Positions 19,513 through 31,161 of a DNA stretch of 64,000 nt are shown here, piece after piece (positions within the stretch are counted from its first letter, which is position 1; each line of letters starts with the position of its first letter). The position numbers and the translations under genes were made by a program. This DNA is from Prorocentrum cordatum (lineage: Eukaryota > Sar > Dinophyceae > Prorocentrales > Prorocentraceae): NCBI GenBank assembly GCA_963575745.1, contig CAUYUJ010018726.1, positions 496,496-560,495 on the forward strand, read 5' to 3'. The notes under the pieces are model-generated. The model saw only the letters and a list, made by a program, of their open reading frames with translations, was not told the DNA's origin and ran no database searches.

Positions 19513-20904
19513 CAAAGATCACGGTTGCGTTCGGTACCCTCAGCTCCACGCCTGCCGCTGGCTCGCTTCGAAAGTCAAACGTCTTCTCTCCTGTGTGCAG
19601 CGGGGGGATTGGCCTCAGGCTCGGGACGTGGAGCGCTTGTTGCCGCCTCCTCCCCCAAGTTTGTGTAAGCCCGACAACCTGTTCCCTGGGATGGAAGTGG
19701 TTTTTAAAAGCGTTTCCACGGTGATCTCGGACCTCAAGGTTTTGGAAGACCCTCTGGAGGGGCCGGGCTCTGATCCTAGCTTCTTGGAGGCTCAGGAGGT
19801 TTTGTTGGCCCAAGTCGAAGAGGTCTCAATTCAGGTTACCGACTTTGTCTCTCAGTGTAGCGCTTTCTACGCAGCCAAGGCCAGACGAGATTGGGCTGAC
19901 TGGCTCACTGAGAATGTCGATCAGGGTGGCCGCAGAGCGCACGGCTACACGAAAGACCCTCAAGGATGGTCGCCCTCTACTACGCTCAGTGCAGGAGGCT
20001 GTGTGGTGTCGGACCCGCAGGCGCTCCTTGCCGCCGAAGCTGATCGTTTTCGCTATTTGTGGGAAGGGCTGCCTCTACCTCAGAAAAGGCCAGGGAAAGT
20101 GAATGCCCCCCTCCCTTGTATTTCGGTGGACACCATTCGTAAGGTTTCTCGCACTTTTGCCCGCAGGTCTGCTACAGGCTTGGATGGGTTTCACATGGGA
20201 CACTTGTCGGTGCTGCCCGACGGGGCTTTGTTGGCCCTCTCGCGTTTTTTTTCACGCTTATGGAACTCACGGGCACCCTTCCCCCTCAGTTGGAGGCTGC
20301 GATTATCGCCGTGATGCCGAAGCCCTCCATTGGTTTCCGCTCCATCGGGGTTTTCCCCAGTCTGCGCAGATTACGGGGGAAATGTAGGAGAGACTACGCG
20401 GTTGAGGGGGAAGGGAAACACCAGAGAGAGTACTGGGCGGCGGGAAAATTCAAGTCTGCTTGCGACGTCGTGCGGCGGCAGGCCGCCCGTTCGGAGTCCC
20501 CCCGAGCCTGCGGGCAGCAGGCCTGTACTCTCCTCTGGGACTTTATCACGTATTACGAGCGCATCCCTCTCGAACTCCTGGCTCTTCGACGCAGGCAACA
20601 TGGTTTCCCTGGTGCGCTCGCCGATGTGTGCATGGCGGGATGCCGTTCTGCCCGCTTCCTGGTGCTAGCTGGAGTGGTGGCGCCTCCTACCTACGCGAGA
20701 GTTGGAATCATAACGGGGTGTAGTTTCGCCACCACTATGATCAGAATATTCGCCCTGCGTGGCTTCGATCAACTGGAGGTCCCCAAGGGGATCGCGTTTG
20801 ATGCTTACATTGGCGACCTCGGGGTTAATGCGATCGGGACTGCGCGGCACATTATGAAAAAAACAACTCCCGAGAGCGGTCAAGTCCCTCGAGGAGATCA
20901 TTGA
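19388..20904 (+). pseudogene. LINE ORF2, linker and RT domain with mutated motif C
   Basis: Linker and RT fingers are in frame 2 to about 20290 (FARRSATGLDGFHMGHLSVL). A frameshift near 20275 leads to frame 1: AVMPKPSIGFRSIGVFPSL, DFITYYERIPLELL (motif A, Asp near 20541), GIITGCSFATTMIRIFALR (motif B) and FDAYIGDLGVN (motif C). The usual Y-I-D-D has become Y-I-G-D (GGC at 20812-20814), removing a metal-binding Asp. A run of seven A at about 20856 coincides with another shift; coherent sequence resumes as KSLEEIIENVLFAQVS from about 20880. The copy is catalytically dead. Confidence 0.85.
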
Positions 20905-22091
20905 GAATGTCCTTTTTGCGCAAGTCTCCCCTGGCAAAGTCGGGCTGGTCGCGTCGTCTAAGGAAATCGCTAGGCATGTCCAGAAACGACTGGGGGGGCT
21001 TGGAGGAGATTTCAGTGAGTCTTTCGTCAACTTGGGGATTGATGACACTGCAGGCTGTGCCAGGCGAGTCCGAGGGCGCAACAGCAGAGCGAAGACGCGC
21101 TTTGCGAGAGCCTCTAGGCGTGCAGGCAGGCTGGCTCGTCAAAGAGGAGTTCTAGGACCGAGGGCTACCACACTTTGATCGGCTGGACCTCTGGCGGGTG
21201 TGAATTATGGGGGCGGAGTTTCACGGTGTCAGTGATGGGGAGTTAACCAAGGTTAGACGCATGTGTGCCTCCACGATGAAGCCTGCCTGCGGCGGCCGAA
21301 GTTTAACCATTCTCAGTAGGATCGAAGGCGATCCCGCTTGGTGGGGTGCGGTGGCGCCAGCCCTTAGGTGGGCCAAGGAATTCTGGGCCCGTGCCACGAG
21401 GGTCACGGAAGTTTGTTTTTCTTGGGCCGAGCTCCGAAACATGTGGCACGATGTTTTCGGGCGTTCGTGGACCTGGCGTACCGTGAGCGGGCCCATCGGG
21501 GCCGTGAAACTTTCCTTGGCCCGCCTGGGATGGAGTATGCCCTCGCCTTTTGTTATGATCAGCGGCCTGGGGGTCGAGCATTCGCTCACTCTCACTCCTC
21601 CCCCCCTCCTGCAGGTCTTCCTCAAAGAAGGGGTTTGGCGTTCTTTGGGGAGGGAAGCGGCCCGCAAGCACGGCCCCGATGGGGTCGAGTCTTTATGTTT
21701 TGACGTCGTCACCAAAGCCCTGCGTTCGAAGAAGTTTACGGCTCGCCAAAAAGGAACGATCCGTTGTTGCGCCTGTCAAGGAATTTGGCCCTACGCCCGC
21801 GCTCGAGCAGCAGGTTACGAAGTCGAGGACCGTTGCCCGCTATGTCTTCAGCCTGGAGACACGATCTTGCATCGGCTGTATGCGTGCACGGCGGTGGAGG
21901 AGGAGAGGAGGGCGGTGATTCCTGACAGAGCTCTTGAGCAGGTTTTGAAGAAGTTCGAGGCGGTTCCTGAGAAAGAGCGGTTCCATCTTACCTCTGGCTT
22001 GTTTGGCCACCCCCAGCGTGTGCTCCCACCCCCTAAGTCCGACAGTAAATCTGAGGAGGATGATGGTATCAAGTTTCAGTTTTTTTCCTGA
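20875..22091 (+). pseudogene. LINE ORF2, post-RT region with Cys/His motif
   Basis: Two blocks. The first (about 20880-21175) reads SSKEIARHVQKRLGGLGGDF and ends in an Arg-rich segment (RRVRGRNSRAKTRF...) before a stop. The second, 21207-22091, encodes about 290 residues with DPAWWGAVAPALRWAKEFW, a long central region, and CPLCLQPGDTILHRLYAC (21835-21890), a CCHC-like zinc motif found after RT in many LINEs. This region supports template binding. It is joined to RNase H by a further frameshift near 22085. Confidence 0.65.
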
Positions 22092-22110
22092 CGGCTTCGC
22101 AGCGGAAGGC

Positions 22111-22857
22111 ATGGAGATGCCCCGCGATGGCCGACGACAGATGTGGGGCCACGTATTTTTAGATGGCTCGTGCTCGCGCCAGGTAGTCCGCAGTTCGAAT
22201 CGAGCGGGATGGGGCTTAGCTATGATAGGCCCTCAGTCGAACCTCTTGGCCTGGTGTTGGGGGCCCGTCTGGGGCAGCTGCCCGCAGACGCCACAGGCTG
22301 GAGAATTTTCGGCATATGCTATGGCTTGCGCGCTCCTGTCTGCACCAGCAATCCTGTATTCAGATTGCCAAACTGTTGTTTCCATGCATGGCATGGCCCG
22401 ACACGAGCAACTTACCCCAAAGCGTCCATACTCGGGGCTGTTGACGCAGGGTCGTTCTCTTGGGGGAAAATGGACGCTCGGATGTGTGAAAGTGCCCGCA
22501 CACCTTTCAATGGATGATCCCGGGATCGACGATGATGACCGGTTTCGGAGGATCGGGAACGACTTCGCCGACAGGGCCGCCAAGTTGGGGGCGCACTCCC
22601 ATCAGGCGCCGTCGGAGGAGGTAGCCAACGAATGCACAGCCTTAGTGAATTCGGCACTAATGGCGGTCAAACTGTGTGCAGCGCTGCTGCCACTCTGGCC
22701 GCGCACGGACCTCTTCCCGTGCCGTGTGGTCTGCGCCTGCTCCTGCCCCTCGCACCCCTGTTTCGCCCCATCTATGGGAGTGGCTGGGTCCGCCTGGAGG
22801 GGATCAACGTTTTTGGAGTTGCCAAGGGTGCCTCAGGACGTCACGCAATGCCGCTGA
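22111..22857 (+). pseudogene. LINE ORF2, RNase H domain
   Basis: Frame 1. Motifs in order: VFLDGSCSRQ (first Asp), GWGLAMIG, AGEFSAYAMACALL (catalytic Glu), LYSDCQTVVSMHG (second Asp), and GNDFADRAAKLGAHSH (last Asp region, preceded by KVPAH). The set is complete, so the domain itself looks preserved. The frame continues into a Cys/Trp-rich stretch, then stops at TGA 22855-22857. Confidence 0.8.
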
Positions 22858-22885
22858 TAAAGCTCCTGCCCCTGGCCACTGTTCT

Positions 22886-23149
22886 GAATCTTTGAGAGTT
22901 GATGTTTGGCGGCTTAGAGATTTAAGCCACAAGTGTATCCTCTTGGGTTGTTCGAACGGGTCATTTGTTGTCGTTTGTACTGTGTGCCAGAGATACACTA
23001 GTGGAGCCCGCCTAGCAGCTCTCAATAAAACTGGTCCAGGTCAGAAAGCTTCTGCGTACAACTCTGACGCTTGGAACAAGATCTGTAAGGGACTCCATCC
23101 TAAAGCGAAAGGGGTAACCTTACTCTCAGACACTTACAGTGTGCTTTAA
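22886..23149 (+). pseudogene. LINE ORF2, C-terminal tail with paired cysteines
   Basis: Frame 2. It encodes ESLRVDVWRLRDLSHKCILLG, CTVCQRYTSGARL and NKICKGLHPKAKG, ending TAA 23147-23149. The His/Cys spacing (HKC...C...CTVC) suggests a small zinc-binding end domain. It is out of frame with the RNase H part because of decay. Confidence 0.5.
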
Positions 23150-23160
23150 GCATGCAGCGG

Positions 23161-23846
23161 GAGCCAAAGTGCCCAAAAAAAATTGTCTCCGTCCCTCTCC
23201 TCATCCTCCTCCTTTCCCCCCTTCCCCCACTCCCCCCCTTCCCTTCCTCCCTTCCCTGCCTCCTGCCCCCGCCGTTGACCCTCCCCCCCTCCCTTTCTAC
23301 AACGATTCAAGCTGCACCAATGTCCCTCCCCGGATACCGTCCGAACGGGGCGCCACCTCTCCCGCATTTTCTCATGCACGCATGACTTCCACCACGCATG
23401 CTTTAGATGTGCTCCGTTACATTCAGGAGATAGGAAGCTCCCGCTCTCGCGTTGGCCTCCTTTCAGGATCGGCGCTTTGTCTCCATGGTTCAGGATGGCG
23501 CTCTCGCCCCAGCGCGGGCCACGCTTCTAAGTCTGATTATTTCCTCGTCGTTATCGCCCCCATCCTTTCCCCTCCTCTTCCTTCCCCTGGTCCTCCTGCT
23601 CTTCCCGCTCCTCCTGCTCCTGCTGCTGCTGCTGTGTTCTCCCTCTCCCTTCTCCTTCCTCATCCTTTAGCTGTATTCAGAAACCTGTGGTATTAATACG
23701 TAGCACCCCGCAATTGCTAATAAGAGTGAGGGGGAGGGCGCGGGCGACGCGGGCGTCGAGCCGGCGGACCTCGTGGCCCTCACCTTCCCTGTCGATGGCG
23801 CCCTCCTCCTCCTCCTCCTCCTCCTCCTGCTCCTCCTCCTGCTCCT
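23161..23846. other. Pyrimidine-rich spacer, no gene
   Basis: CCCCTTCC-type tracts (23190-23300 and 23560-23670) surround mixed sequence. A CTC/CTG triplet run (23800-23846) ends directly at the second spliced leader. Confidence 0.6.
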
Positions 23847-23868
23847 TCCGTCGCCATTTTGGCTCAAG
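23847..23868 (+). other. Spliced-leader relic (21 of 22) upstream of a kinase ORF
   Basis: Begins TCCGTCGCC and ends ATTTTGGCTCAAG; the only difference from DinoSL is A to C at position 6. The ATG of the kinase-related ORF follows 35 bp later. It marks the 5' end of a retroposed, trans-spliced mRNA. Confidence 0.9.
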
Positions 23869-23903
23869 GGCCCGCTGCGTCGGTTATGACTCCGGCCGCT
23901 GCC

Positions 23904-24940
23904 ATGTCGACGCCGAAGGACCTAAGGCTTGCACAGGCGTGGCTGGATACCCGCCTGCGTGACCTGAATCAGGACGACTTCGAGGGGGGCCTCCGCATCT
24001 TCTGCACGAGCAGGCTGGAGCCCCCAGAGGCCTTCCAGGACGTGTGGCAAGTGATCTCCGAGGAGTCGGACATAGGCGTTGAGACACCCCTGCTCAGCCA
24101 GGAGGACTCGGCCGAGCTGCACACGATCCTGATGTTCTGCAACCGACATGGGCAGCAAGGACGCCCCGCCGATGTTCTGGGTGCCCCACTCCGCTGCGCC
24201 CGAGAGCCAGGGCGGGGGCGGCTCGGACTTCGTGACTGCCGAGCTGGTGGGGGAACTCCTGCACAAGGGCCTTGACGGCATCGTGAGCGGCGAGCCCGCT
24301 GGGCTGCGCCTCGCCATGGCCGTGCGCTCGATGATCCGCAAGTCGGCGAGCCTCTCGCGGAATTTGACCGACATGATCGCGGAGGCGCAAACGCGGATGC
24401 AGTACGCGGAGCACCTGCAGAACTGCGCACACGCATCCTTGTGGGACTACGTCAGGGCCCGCATGGCGCCCGATATCCCTCCGGTCGACGGCAGCCTCGA
24501 GCCCGGAGTGCCGCGGGAGATTGACGGCTTTGCCGTCGGGAAGAAGCTCGGGCAGGGGATGTTCGGGACTGTCTACAAGTTGACAAAGAGGGACGGTGTG
24601 GGGAACAGGGTCGAGGTTGTGAAGGTGATGCTCACCGAAGGCATCACGTTCATCAGAGACCTGATGCACCTCAACCGCATGATCCACGTGATGACCATTC
24701 TGAGTAACGAGAAGCACCCAAACATCATTCGCTTGCACCAGACACACCACTCGCCGACGCACATCCTCTTCCGAATGGAGCATGGAGGCCCAGAGAACCT
24801 GTACCGCTTCCTGCTCCCCCGCCAGGCACAACAGCCAGAGAGGCAGCGAACAGTGACCATCGACAAGGTCTCGAAGATCTTTTCGCAGTGCGTCGAAACG
24901 GTGTGGCACCTGCACGCTGTGGTGCGCGTCTGCCACCGTG
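23904..24940 (+). pseudogene. Retroposed protein kinase, N-terminal half
   Basis: ATG 23904 (MSTPKDLRLAQAWLDTRLRD) lies 35 bp behind the spliced leader. A frameshift near 24145 moves to the frame MFWVPHSAAPESQ. An N-terminal helical region of about 200 residues precedes a kinase N-lobe: GFAVGKKLGQGMFGTVYKL (Gly-rich loop, about 24520-24580), VVKVM (Lys of the VAIK position), KHPNIIRLHQTHH and HILFRMEHGG. It ends ...VETVWHLHAVVRVCHR at 24940, exactly where HRDxKxxN should begin. The absence of introns fits retroposition. The reading frame then runs into unrelated LINE sequence. Likely Ser/Thr kinase; substrate unknown. Confidence 0.8.
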
Positions 24941-24954
24941 CCACAGACGAGAAG

Positions 24955-26673
24955 CCTCCTCGGAATGAGCGCCTTCACGAGCCTGGCTTCCGTCTCAGAG
25001 ACATGTGGACAGTAGGAGTCCTGCCACATCCTCCGACTCAGGAATCGAACGGTATCTATCTTGCCCAATCGGATGCGGACGCCATTGCGATCATGGAATG
25101 GACAGACAATAACATCTTGGATCACGTCAATTACGTCGCGATCGCTACTTCCATGCCTTCCGAGTGCCTGAAAGCAGCTGCGATTGCGTACAACATTTCC
25201 CCGTTGCCTTATCAGTTCCCGATTTGGAAGACGACAGTGGCAGCCGATGGCACTACTAAGGAACTGGCAGGCACGCGTGCCGGATATTTCCGGGTGCTGC
25301 CTGACACGGTTGAGGACGAGCCTACCGAGCTGGTCTACAAAGTGACGGCTCCTGCAGCACCAGTATGGACGAGTAGCTTCCGAAACTCCATCGCTGTAAT
25401 CTCGGAATACCATGCGGATGAGGTTTACAAGACGTTGGCCAAACAGCAGAAACTAGGTGCCTCTGCCCTTGAGAAGCTCCGCAACAAGAACAAAGACTTA
25501 TACGCTGAGGCTAAGAAGCACTACTGGAAGTCGTGAGGGAGGTCAAGCAGGAGGCCAGAGATTTTCTACAGGCTCATCTTACCAATATTGTATCCAATAT
25601 CTCGCCCACCGATGCCGAGATCACGATCAACTCTATTAAGCAGTACGACGGGAACGCGAAAGGACAAGCATCGCTACGCTTGGACATCACTACCTCGTCG
25701 GTTACAGCCCAAACTTGTCGCCGAACCTCCGGTATCGATGGTATATTTTTCGACGCTGCTGGGTATGGCGAGCAGGGAAAGACACGCGAACGAACCTCGG
25801 AAGTTTGGATCCCGCTCAAGCCCAAGCGTCACGGCAATTGGGCGGTCCTTGAAGCTCGGGAAAAGTTAGACAAGATGACCGCTCCAACCTACGGATTGAA
25901 ACTGAATCGCGACGGGGTGACGCTCAAACTTCGCCTTCGAAAGGAAGACACTACACAGGGGTGGAAGCAGATCCGAGAGGAAGAGGCTCCGCCTACTGAA
26001 CGTTATCTACTGGACAAAGTCACTTCAGGCACCCCGGAGGACTCGATCCCCAAGATGCTCCTCCAGACCTTGGCCTGGGAGGTCCAGTTTCCCTCAGCTC
26101 AGCGGAGAGGCAAATGCCAGCGAGTCACTGTCAAGGCTTACACAGCTCCTCCGAGTGACACCTTCGCGATCGGCGACCACTTGGCCACTATATCGAAGTT
26201 ACCAGATAAGGAGGCGAACGTGACAGTTGACGACAAGCCAGAGACCATCTTTCTCAAAGATGCCTCAAAGACTTTGATGACGAAGGACAAAGCTGCCACG
26301 GTCATTTTGAATAAGAAAAAACACGGCGGCTACATCAGCCATGCAACAGTTCGCCTACACCGTTCTTGAACAGCGAAATGGGTCGTACTATACCAAGCCG
26401 CTCAGACCGCCACCAGCACGTGAAGACCCACGGCCTGAGACGGAAGTTACCAACTCGTATCAGCAGGCCGTCGATGCGCGTCTGGACACCCGACTACAAG
26501 ATGCAATGGCACAAGTCAGCGATCTCAGACGGCAGCTCCAGGCAGCCAGCCAGAGGCAGACGGACTTCGCCGAGGCTATGAAGGAAATCCATGACATGCG
26601 GGAAACGTTATCCGCGGAGCTGCCAGCTGCACGGAGACGCAATGATGGGAAAAGCCGCAGCCCGACGCGATGA
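24955..26673 (+). pseudogene. ORF1-like region of the second LINE
   Basis: Three consecutive + frames appear to be one ancestral protein of about 570 residues. The first (to TGA 25534-25536) ends in a Lys-rich helix (EKLRNKNKDLYAEAKKHYWK). The second (25533-26369) is a basic, strand-rich domain (DGIFFDAAGYGEQGKTRERT ... KLRLRKED). The third (about 26345-26673) has a Pro linker and a coiled coil (AMAQVSDLRRQLQAASQRQT) and ends KSRSPTR with TGA 26671-26673. Frameshifts lie near 25530 and 26345. The stop overlaps the endonuclease ORF by 4 bp. I do not recognise the globular domain; an RNA-binding role is inferred from position. Confidence 0.5.
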
Positions 26674-27599
26674 CGACGAGCTTACCTTCAGACAACAAGG
26701 CCACGATCAAGGACGACGCGCTCGTGCTTTTCTCGGCTAATATCACTTCTTGGAAGAAGAATAGCAGTTCATTAGTTTCACACCCTGCTGATCTCTACAT
26801 GGCCCAAGAAACATGGCTTACTATTTTAGCCAGGGAACGTGCGGAGAGTTTAGCCAGAGCCAAGGGATACACCTTCATCGGTGGCAAGCCTTTACCTGTC
26901 AAGCAAGTTCGCGCCAAGTCGGTTCCCACCATGGAGTGCGCAGCTGTCCACGGCGGGGTCGCTATCCTGGGCCGAACACCTTGCAACTTGCAACCTTGTG
27001 CTGCTCGCCTGCCTGCTGCACGTCAAGTGCTTGAATTATCGCGCCGTGTTCGCGCTGTCCTTCCTGTCTACGCGGGTGCCAGCGCGGTCTCGACCTATTT
27101 CCCCAACCTCGTCTCTTTCTACAACGAAGCTGGCCGTGGCCCTGCCGCTACCATGCGGAAAGAAAGACTACCCGACAAAGTCCTTGAAGACGGCATCTCA
27201 AGTGGGGAGCAGCCTGTCTTAGTATGTGCCGACGCCAACCTTACAGACCGATCCGTGGTCATCCAGGATGCGATTGCCACAGGTCTATGGGTAGATATAG
27301 GTGACAGATTCGTGACTGACGGCCCTCCTGCCGCGACCTACTGCGCAAAGGACTTCGACAAGTGGGATCGTATCAGTCATGGGAAATGTATCACACGCCC
27401 CGATAGGATCCTGGCCAATAGAGCAGCTGCCCCGTGGATCATCAAGTACGGTGTGATACGCGACGCTAGTGTCCCAAGCCACCTGCCTATCAGGATTGAA
27501 ATCTCGACGAAAGCATTGGCTCTCACACGATGGGCCATGCGAGTATCGAAAGCATTTCCTCTGGACAGCGTACCCCCCATGGACGCCGATCTCGAATAG
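26670..27599 (+). pseudogene. APE-type endonuclease domain of the second LINE
   Basis: ATG 26670 opens a 309-codon frame. Motifs: LVLFSANITSWKK (Asn), YMAQETWL (catalytic Glu), VHGGVAIL, PVLVCADANLTDRS (Asp-x-Asn), TRPDRILAN (Asp) and SVPSHLPIRIEI (catalytic His). All expected catalytic positions are present. TAG 27597-27599 ends the frame, but compatible sequence (DCIDHLLTTHQDALHQARSD) continues in frame, so this is probably a nonsense mutation inside a longer ORF2. It would nick target DNA for target-primed reverse transcription. Confidence 0.8.
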
Positions 27600-29310
27600 G
27601 ACTGCATTGATCATCTCCTGACCACGCATCAAGACGCCTTACATCAAGCTAGAAGCGACCAGAATGCAACACAGATGGTAGAGATTGCCACCACGATCGC
27701 CGAAGCGTACCTCACGGAGAGATGTAAGACCATGGGCACCAACAGTGGAGCTGAAGGAAGATGCACGACGATCGCCTTGCACGAAGCCTATCGCCAGCCC
27801 GGCTTCGACTCGTACATCTCCGACGGATCCCTGGACACAGAAGGCAGCCACCATGCGCAAATCCATGCGAAGGATGCGCGAAAATATTACCAAACACAAG
27901 AGGCATCCCTACCTACCTCTTAAGACCAGGACGGAGATTCTCCAGTTGTGGCGCAAGATCACAGAGGACACGAAGAAGCTTGGCATCACGGACGACCTCT
28001 TTGACCAGCCATGGATAACTCTGGGACAAGCCGAAAGCCTAGTACCTCGCGCCGAAAAGCAGATCGAGAAATACGAAACTCTTGCTCTTCAAGGCCGGCT
28101 CAAAGTTTGGCGAGCCAAGATGGGTGCAGCTTTCAGCGGCACTTCGACGGCGCGACGAATTTTGAGCAACCACATGCGACCTCCACGGGATGAGCCAATT
28201 ACAGCACTAGCCCTCCAAGGGCCCGCTCGTGATTCGGTATCGTGCGGTGATCGTCGCTACGCTATTCTTCCAGCCGGTGTCCTTGCTGAACTTCGGAGGG
28301 TATGGAATCCAACCTTCAACGAGGCGCCGCCCAAAGATTGGGGCACCTTCTCAGACAAGTGCGGGGACTGCATTTACCGCGCTCCTTGTCAGATTACCGA
28401 GCTGTCAGCCGCAGATTTTCACGCCGCGTTGAAACACCTCAACACGTCGCGAGCTACGGCAGGATGCGGATACCGTGCGTGTGAACTTCAAGCCTTGCCA
28501 ATTGCCATCAGAATGGGTTCAGAATGGGTTCAGAATGGCCTGCGATCTTCTCAGAAGTATATTGCAGCGCCCTTCGCAAACAAGCTCCTCCTGAAGCTGA
28601 CGAAGAGGCTATTGAACACTTGGTCCTCCCAGCAGCGGCGCAAGCGAGCAGCGCATCGAAATTCTCCCTTCTTATCGCAGCGTGGCAACACGCCCGCTGG
28701 CGCAACGCAGAGAAGTGGCGAGAAGCCTTCCTTCCCGACAACATGCACGGGGCGCGGCCGACGCACGAGGCCTAGGAGGTCCCGATCGCACACGCCTTGG
28801 CTATGGAATTATCTCAACTGGTCAGACAACATGCCGCATGTGTCTCCGTCGACTGGGTGAAGTTTTTGGCGTCTATCAATCGTGAGATCGGAAATCAACT
28901 TCTGAAGGAGACGATGACCCACGACGACGCTACTGCAGAGGCGTACAATTACTTATCCGCTGAGCGGCGCCTGGTACGAGACGCTCGTTTTCGATTCAAA
29001 CTTGGGCGCAGCGTGGAAGCTACCAGCACTTCTCGGTACACAGGTTTCGTAGGGCCCTTCGTATAGCATAGCAGTTGCCTTGGCCATGATGGCGGCCTGG
29101 ACAAGAGCGATTATGAAGCGCACGCCGTGCGACCCTGAAGAATTTATCGACGACAGCAGCCTTCAGTACAGCAGCAATGATCCCAACCAGGTGGTCGAGG
29201 CCATTATCCGTTCTCTGGATCAATGCGAGCTCTTCGGCTCAGTTACTGGCTGTTCACTCAACAAAGGAAAGACCAAGCTCCTCGCTAACACAGTGGCTCT
29301 GCGAAAATTT
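27600..29310 (+). pseudogene. Reverse transcriptase region of the second LINE
   Basis: The frame alternates repeatedly. Readable pieces are a helical linker (27900-28250: TRTEILQLWRKITEDTKKLG), fingers (LKHLNTSRATAGCGYRACEL, about 28425-28500), motif A-like SVDWVKFLASINREIG (about 28845-28895), motif B tail VALAMMAAWTRAIM and motif C EEFIDDSSLQ (Asp-Asp at 29149-29154). Motif A keeps the first Asp, but the usual FFDS is FLAS. Stops (for example 29064-29066, and 29311-29313 just past the end) and frameshifts make it non-functional. Motif C differs from the first LINE, confirming a different family. Confidence 0.7.
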
Positions 29311-29704
29311 TAAATGCGAAGTTCCACGAGGTCAATGTATCTTGTGCGCGAGCCATCGCCCTGGTAGGCGGCGTCCTCAGCGACGGCACTATGGAGTCAC
29401 AAGCTGATCGTAATGCTTTACTCGCCAAGAGGATAGCCAAACTAGATCACGTGCTCGACCGAGTTGACAGGGGCCCAGGCTCATTTTAATGGCGCGATCG
29501 GTGTATCACGACTTACGGTAGCGCAGTTGGGTTCTATGGTTCTGAACTCCAATTGCCGAACGCGACCAAGACAAAACATCTCAGTTCTCGCATTCATCGC
29601 ATCTTGCTGAACGGGAAGGCGATTGGCGATCCAGGGCTTCAACGTTCATTTGGAGTTGTCACGGGCACTTACTAGATCCGTGGAAAGCTTGTCGTTACTG
29701 GGCG
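29311..29704 (+). other. Decayed stretch of the second LINE between RT and RNase H
   Basis: No long frame. Short + strand pieces (for example ...LLAKRIAKLDHVLDRV, about 29420-29470) look like remnants of the RT thumb, broken by stops. Confidence 0.45.
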
Positions 29705-31161
29705 TTGATAACATTACGCCGGCTCCTCCAGTTGCGTCCTCATCTTCGTCGTAAAATGCTTGGAGTCCTTCAACAACACCACGCTGCAGAAAGCTTATCT
29801 CATGCTCATGGACCAGGACAAGTTCTGCTTCACATGTGTTCGGATCTGCGCTGGACGCTCAACGGGGGTCTCAGTATTCAGCGAGCCTCAGGGGGCCACA
29901 TCTCCTTCACGGAGGGCGACGACCTGCTGTGGAGACGCATTGTTCGACAGGATCTACGACGAGCGGTATGGCGTACGGGTTATTATGTACATACCAATCG
30001 AGATCAGCACTCCCGAGAAGAGTTCCGAGGCGTATTGGGGCGCAGTATCGACTACGAATCGACTGTGGCCGCCTACAGGAAGAAGAGAAGAAACAAAGCT
30101 GGCCTGAACGACACCAACGGTACCATCGAGGTCTGCCCCTACAAGTGGACGGCGAAAAGAAGAGCGGCTGCGCGCATTCTCTGGAGTGGAGGCCTTTTAA
30201 CTTCTTCACGTATGTGCCGGACCAAGTACTGTTCTCTCAATACATGTCCTTTTTGCTTCAAAGTTCCTGAGGCCACAGCCCACGCATTGTGGGAATGTGA
30301 GCGCTCTGGCGATTCTCGAAGATGGCTGTATGAGAAATATTCTAACTACAACTTCACGGAGCTACCTGCCGCCACTCGCTTATGCGGACTGGTCTTGGAC
30401 GACGAGAGAGTGGGCGAACACTTCGCTGAAGTTGCTACGCCTGGCGCGCACAACCTCCCGGAGGCACGTCCACCTGACCTGGGCTCCCAAGATGAGCGCT
30501 CCCTGGACAGTGAGGGCTACGTCATTGTAGCAGGTGGCGGGGCTGCACCCGGCGGTCAAGCCGACTTTCGCCTCCGCCGAGGGGGCAGCGGTTTGTATTA
30601 CGGGCGGCAGCACTCACACAACAGCACCATTGCTCTGGAAGGAATGGTACATAACGCGCAATGGGCTGAGCTCCGTTCGGCACTCAGGTGGGCGCTATGG
30701 AACTGGACACGCAGTATTTATCTCACGGACAGCAGTTACGTCTGCCGAGGTCTGCAGAAATTGATCCTCCAACGCCCGACCAGATTCAGATCACACAAGG
30801 ACTTGTGGGTGCGACTGCAGCAGGCAATAGCAGCAAAAGGCCACAAGAACTTCAAGACCCGCAAAGTAAAAGCCATCAAACTCGTGCTCAACGCGAAGCT
30901 GAGACAGATGATGCGAAGAGGCTGCGTTTGAAAAATGAAGAAGCAGACAAAAGGGCCAACACAGCTGCACGACTGAGGACAATAGATGCGACCTTTCTGG
31001 GATCTCATAAGGAACGAGTTCAACGTGAGCAGGACGTTCAGGCCATGCTGCTGGACGTGGTGCAGACTCGTGCCGCCGAAACAATAGTCATGTTCGGGCG
31101 AAAACCACGCGGGGAACAAGTCCAACATTTTTCCAGAAGAAGTCCAAGCCCAGATCCATGA
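29705..31161 (+). pseudogene. Cys/His and RNase H region of the second LINE
   Basis: The main frame 29705-30931 carries CPFCFKVPEATAHALWECER (about 30245-30305), a CCHC-like motif, followed by RNase H: GGSGLYYGRQHSHNSTI, QWAELRSALRWALWNW (catalytic Glu) and YLTDSSYVCRGL (Asp). The first-strand Asp is not evident (VIVAGGGAAP). The C-terminal RNase H part (KVKSHQTRAQREAE ... NEEADKRANTAARL) is in another frame ending TGA 31159-31161, so a frameshift lies near 30870. It would degrade the RNA of RNA-DNA hybrids if intact. Confidence 0.7.

Larger units (their letters stand above)
16884..23160 (+). mobile_element. APE-type LINE retrotransposon, full structure, decayed
   Basis: About 6.3 kb with ORF1 (zinc finger, coiled coil) and ORF2 (endonuclease, RT, Cys/His motif, RNase H, C-terminal tail). 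The order is that of APE-endonuclease LINEs with an RNase H domain. At least four frameshifts break ORF2, and the RT motif C has lost an Asp. The 3' end is uncertain: after the last stop (23147-23149) comes an AAAAAAATTG run and a pyrimidine tract. No target-site duplication could be defined. Confidence 0.85.

Noticed and set aside
24094-25413. 439-codon minus frame
   Set aside because: Antisense shadow of the kinase N-half and LINE ORF1, where + strand motifs are clear.
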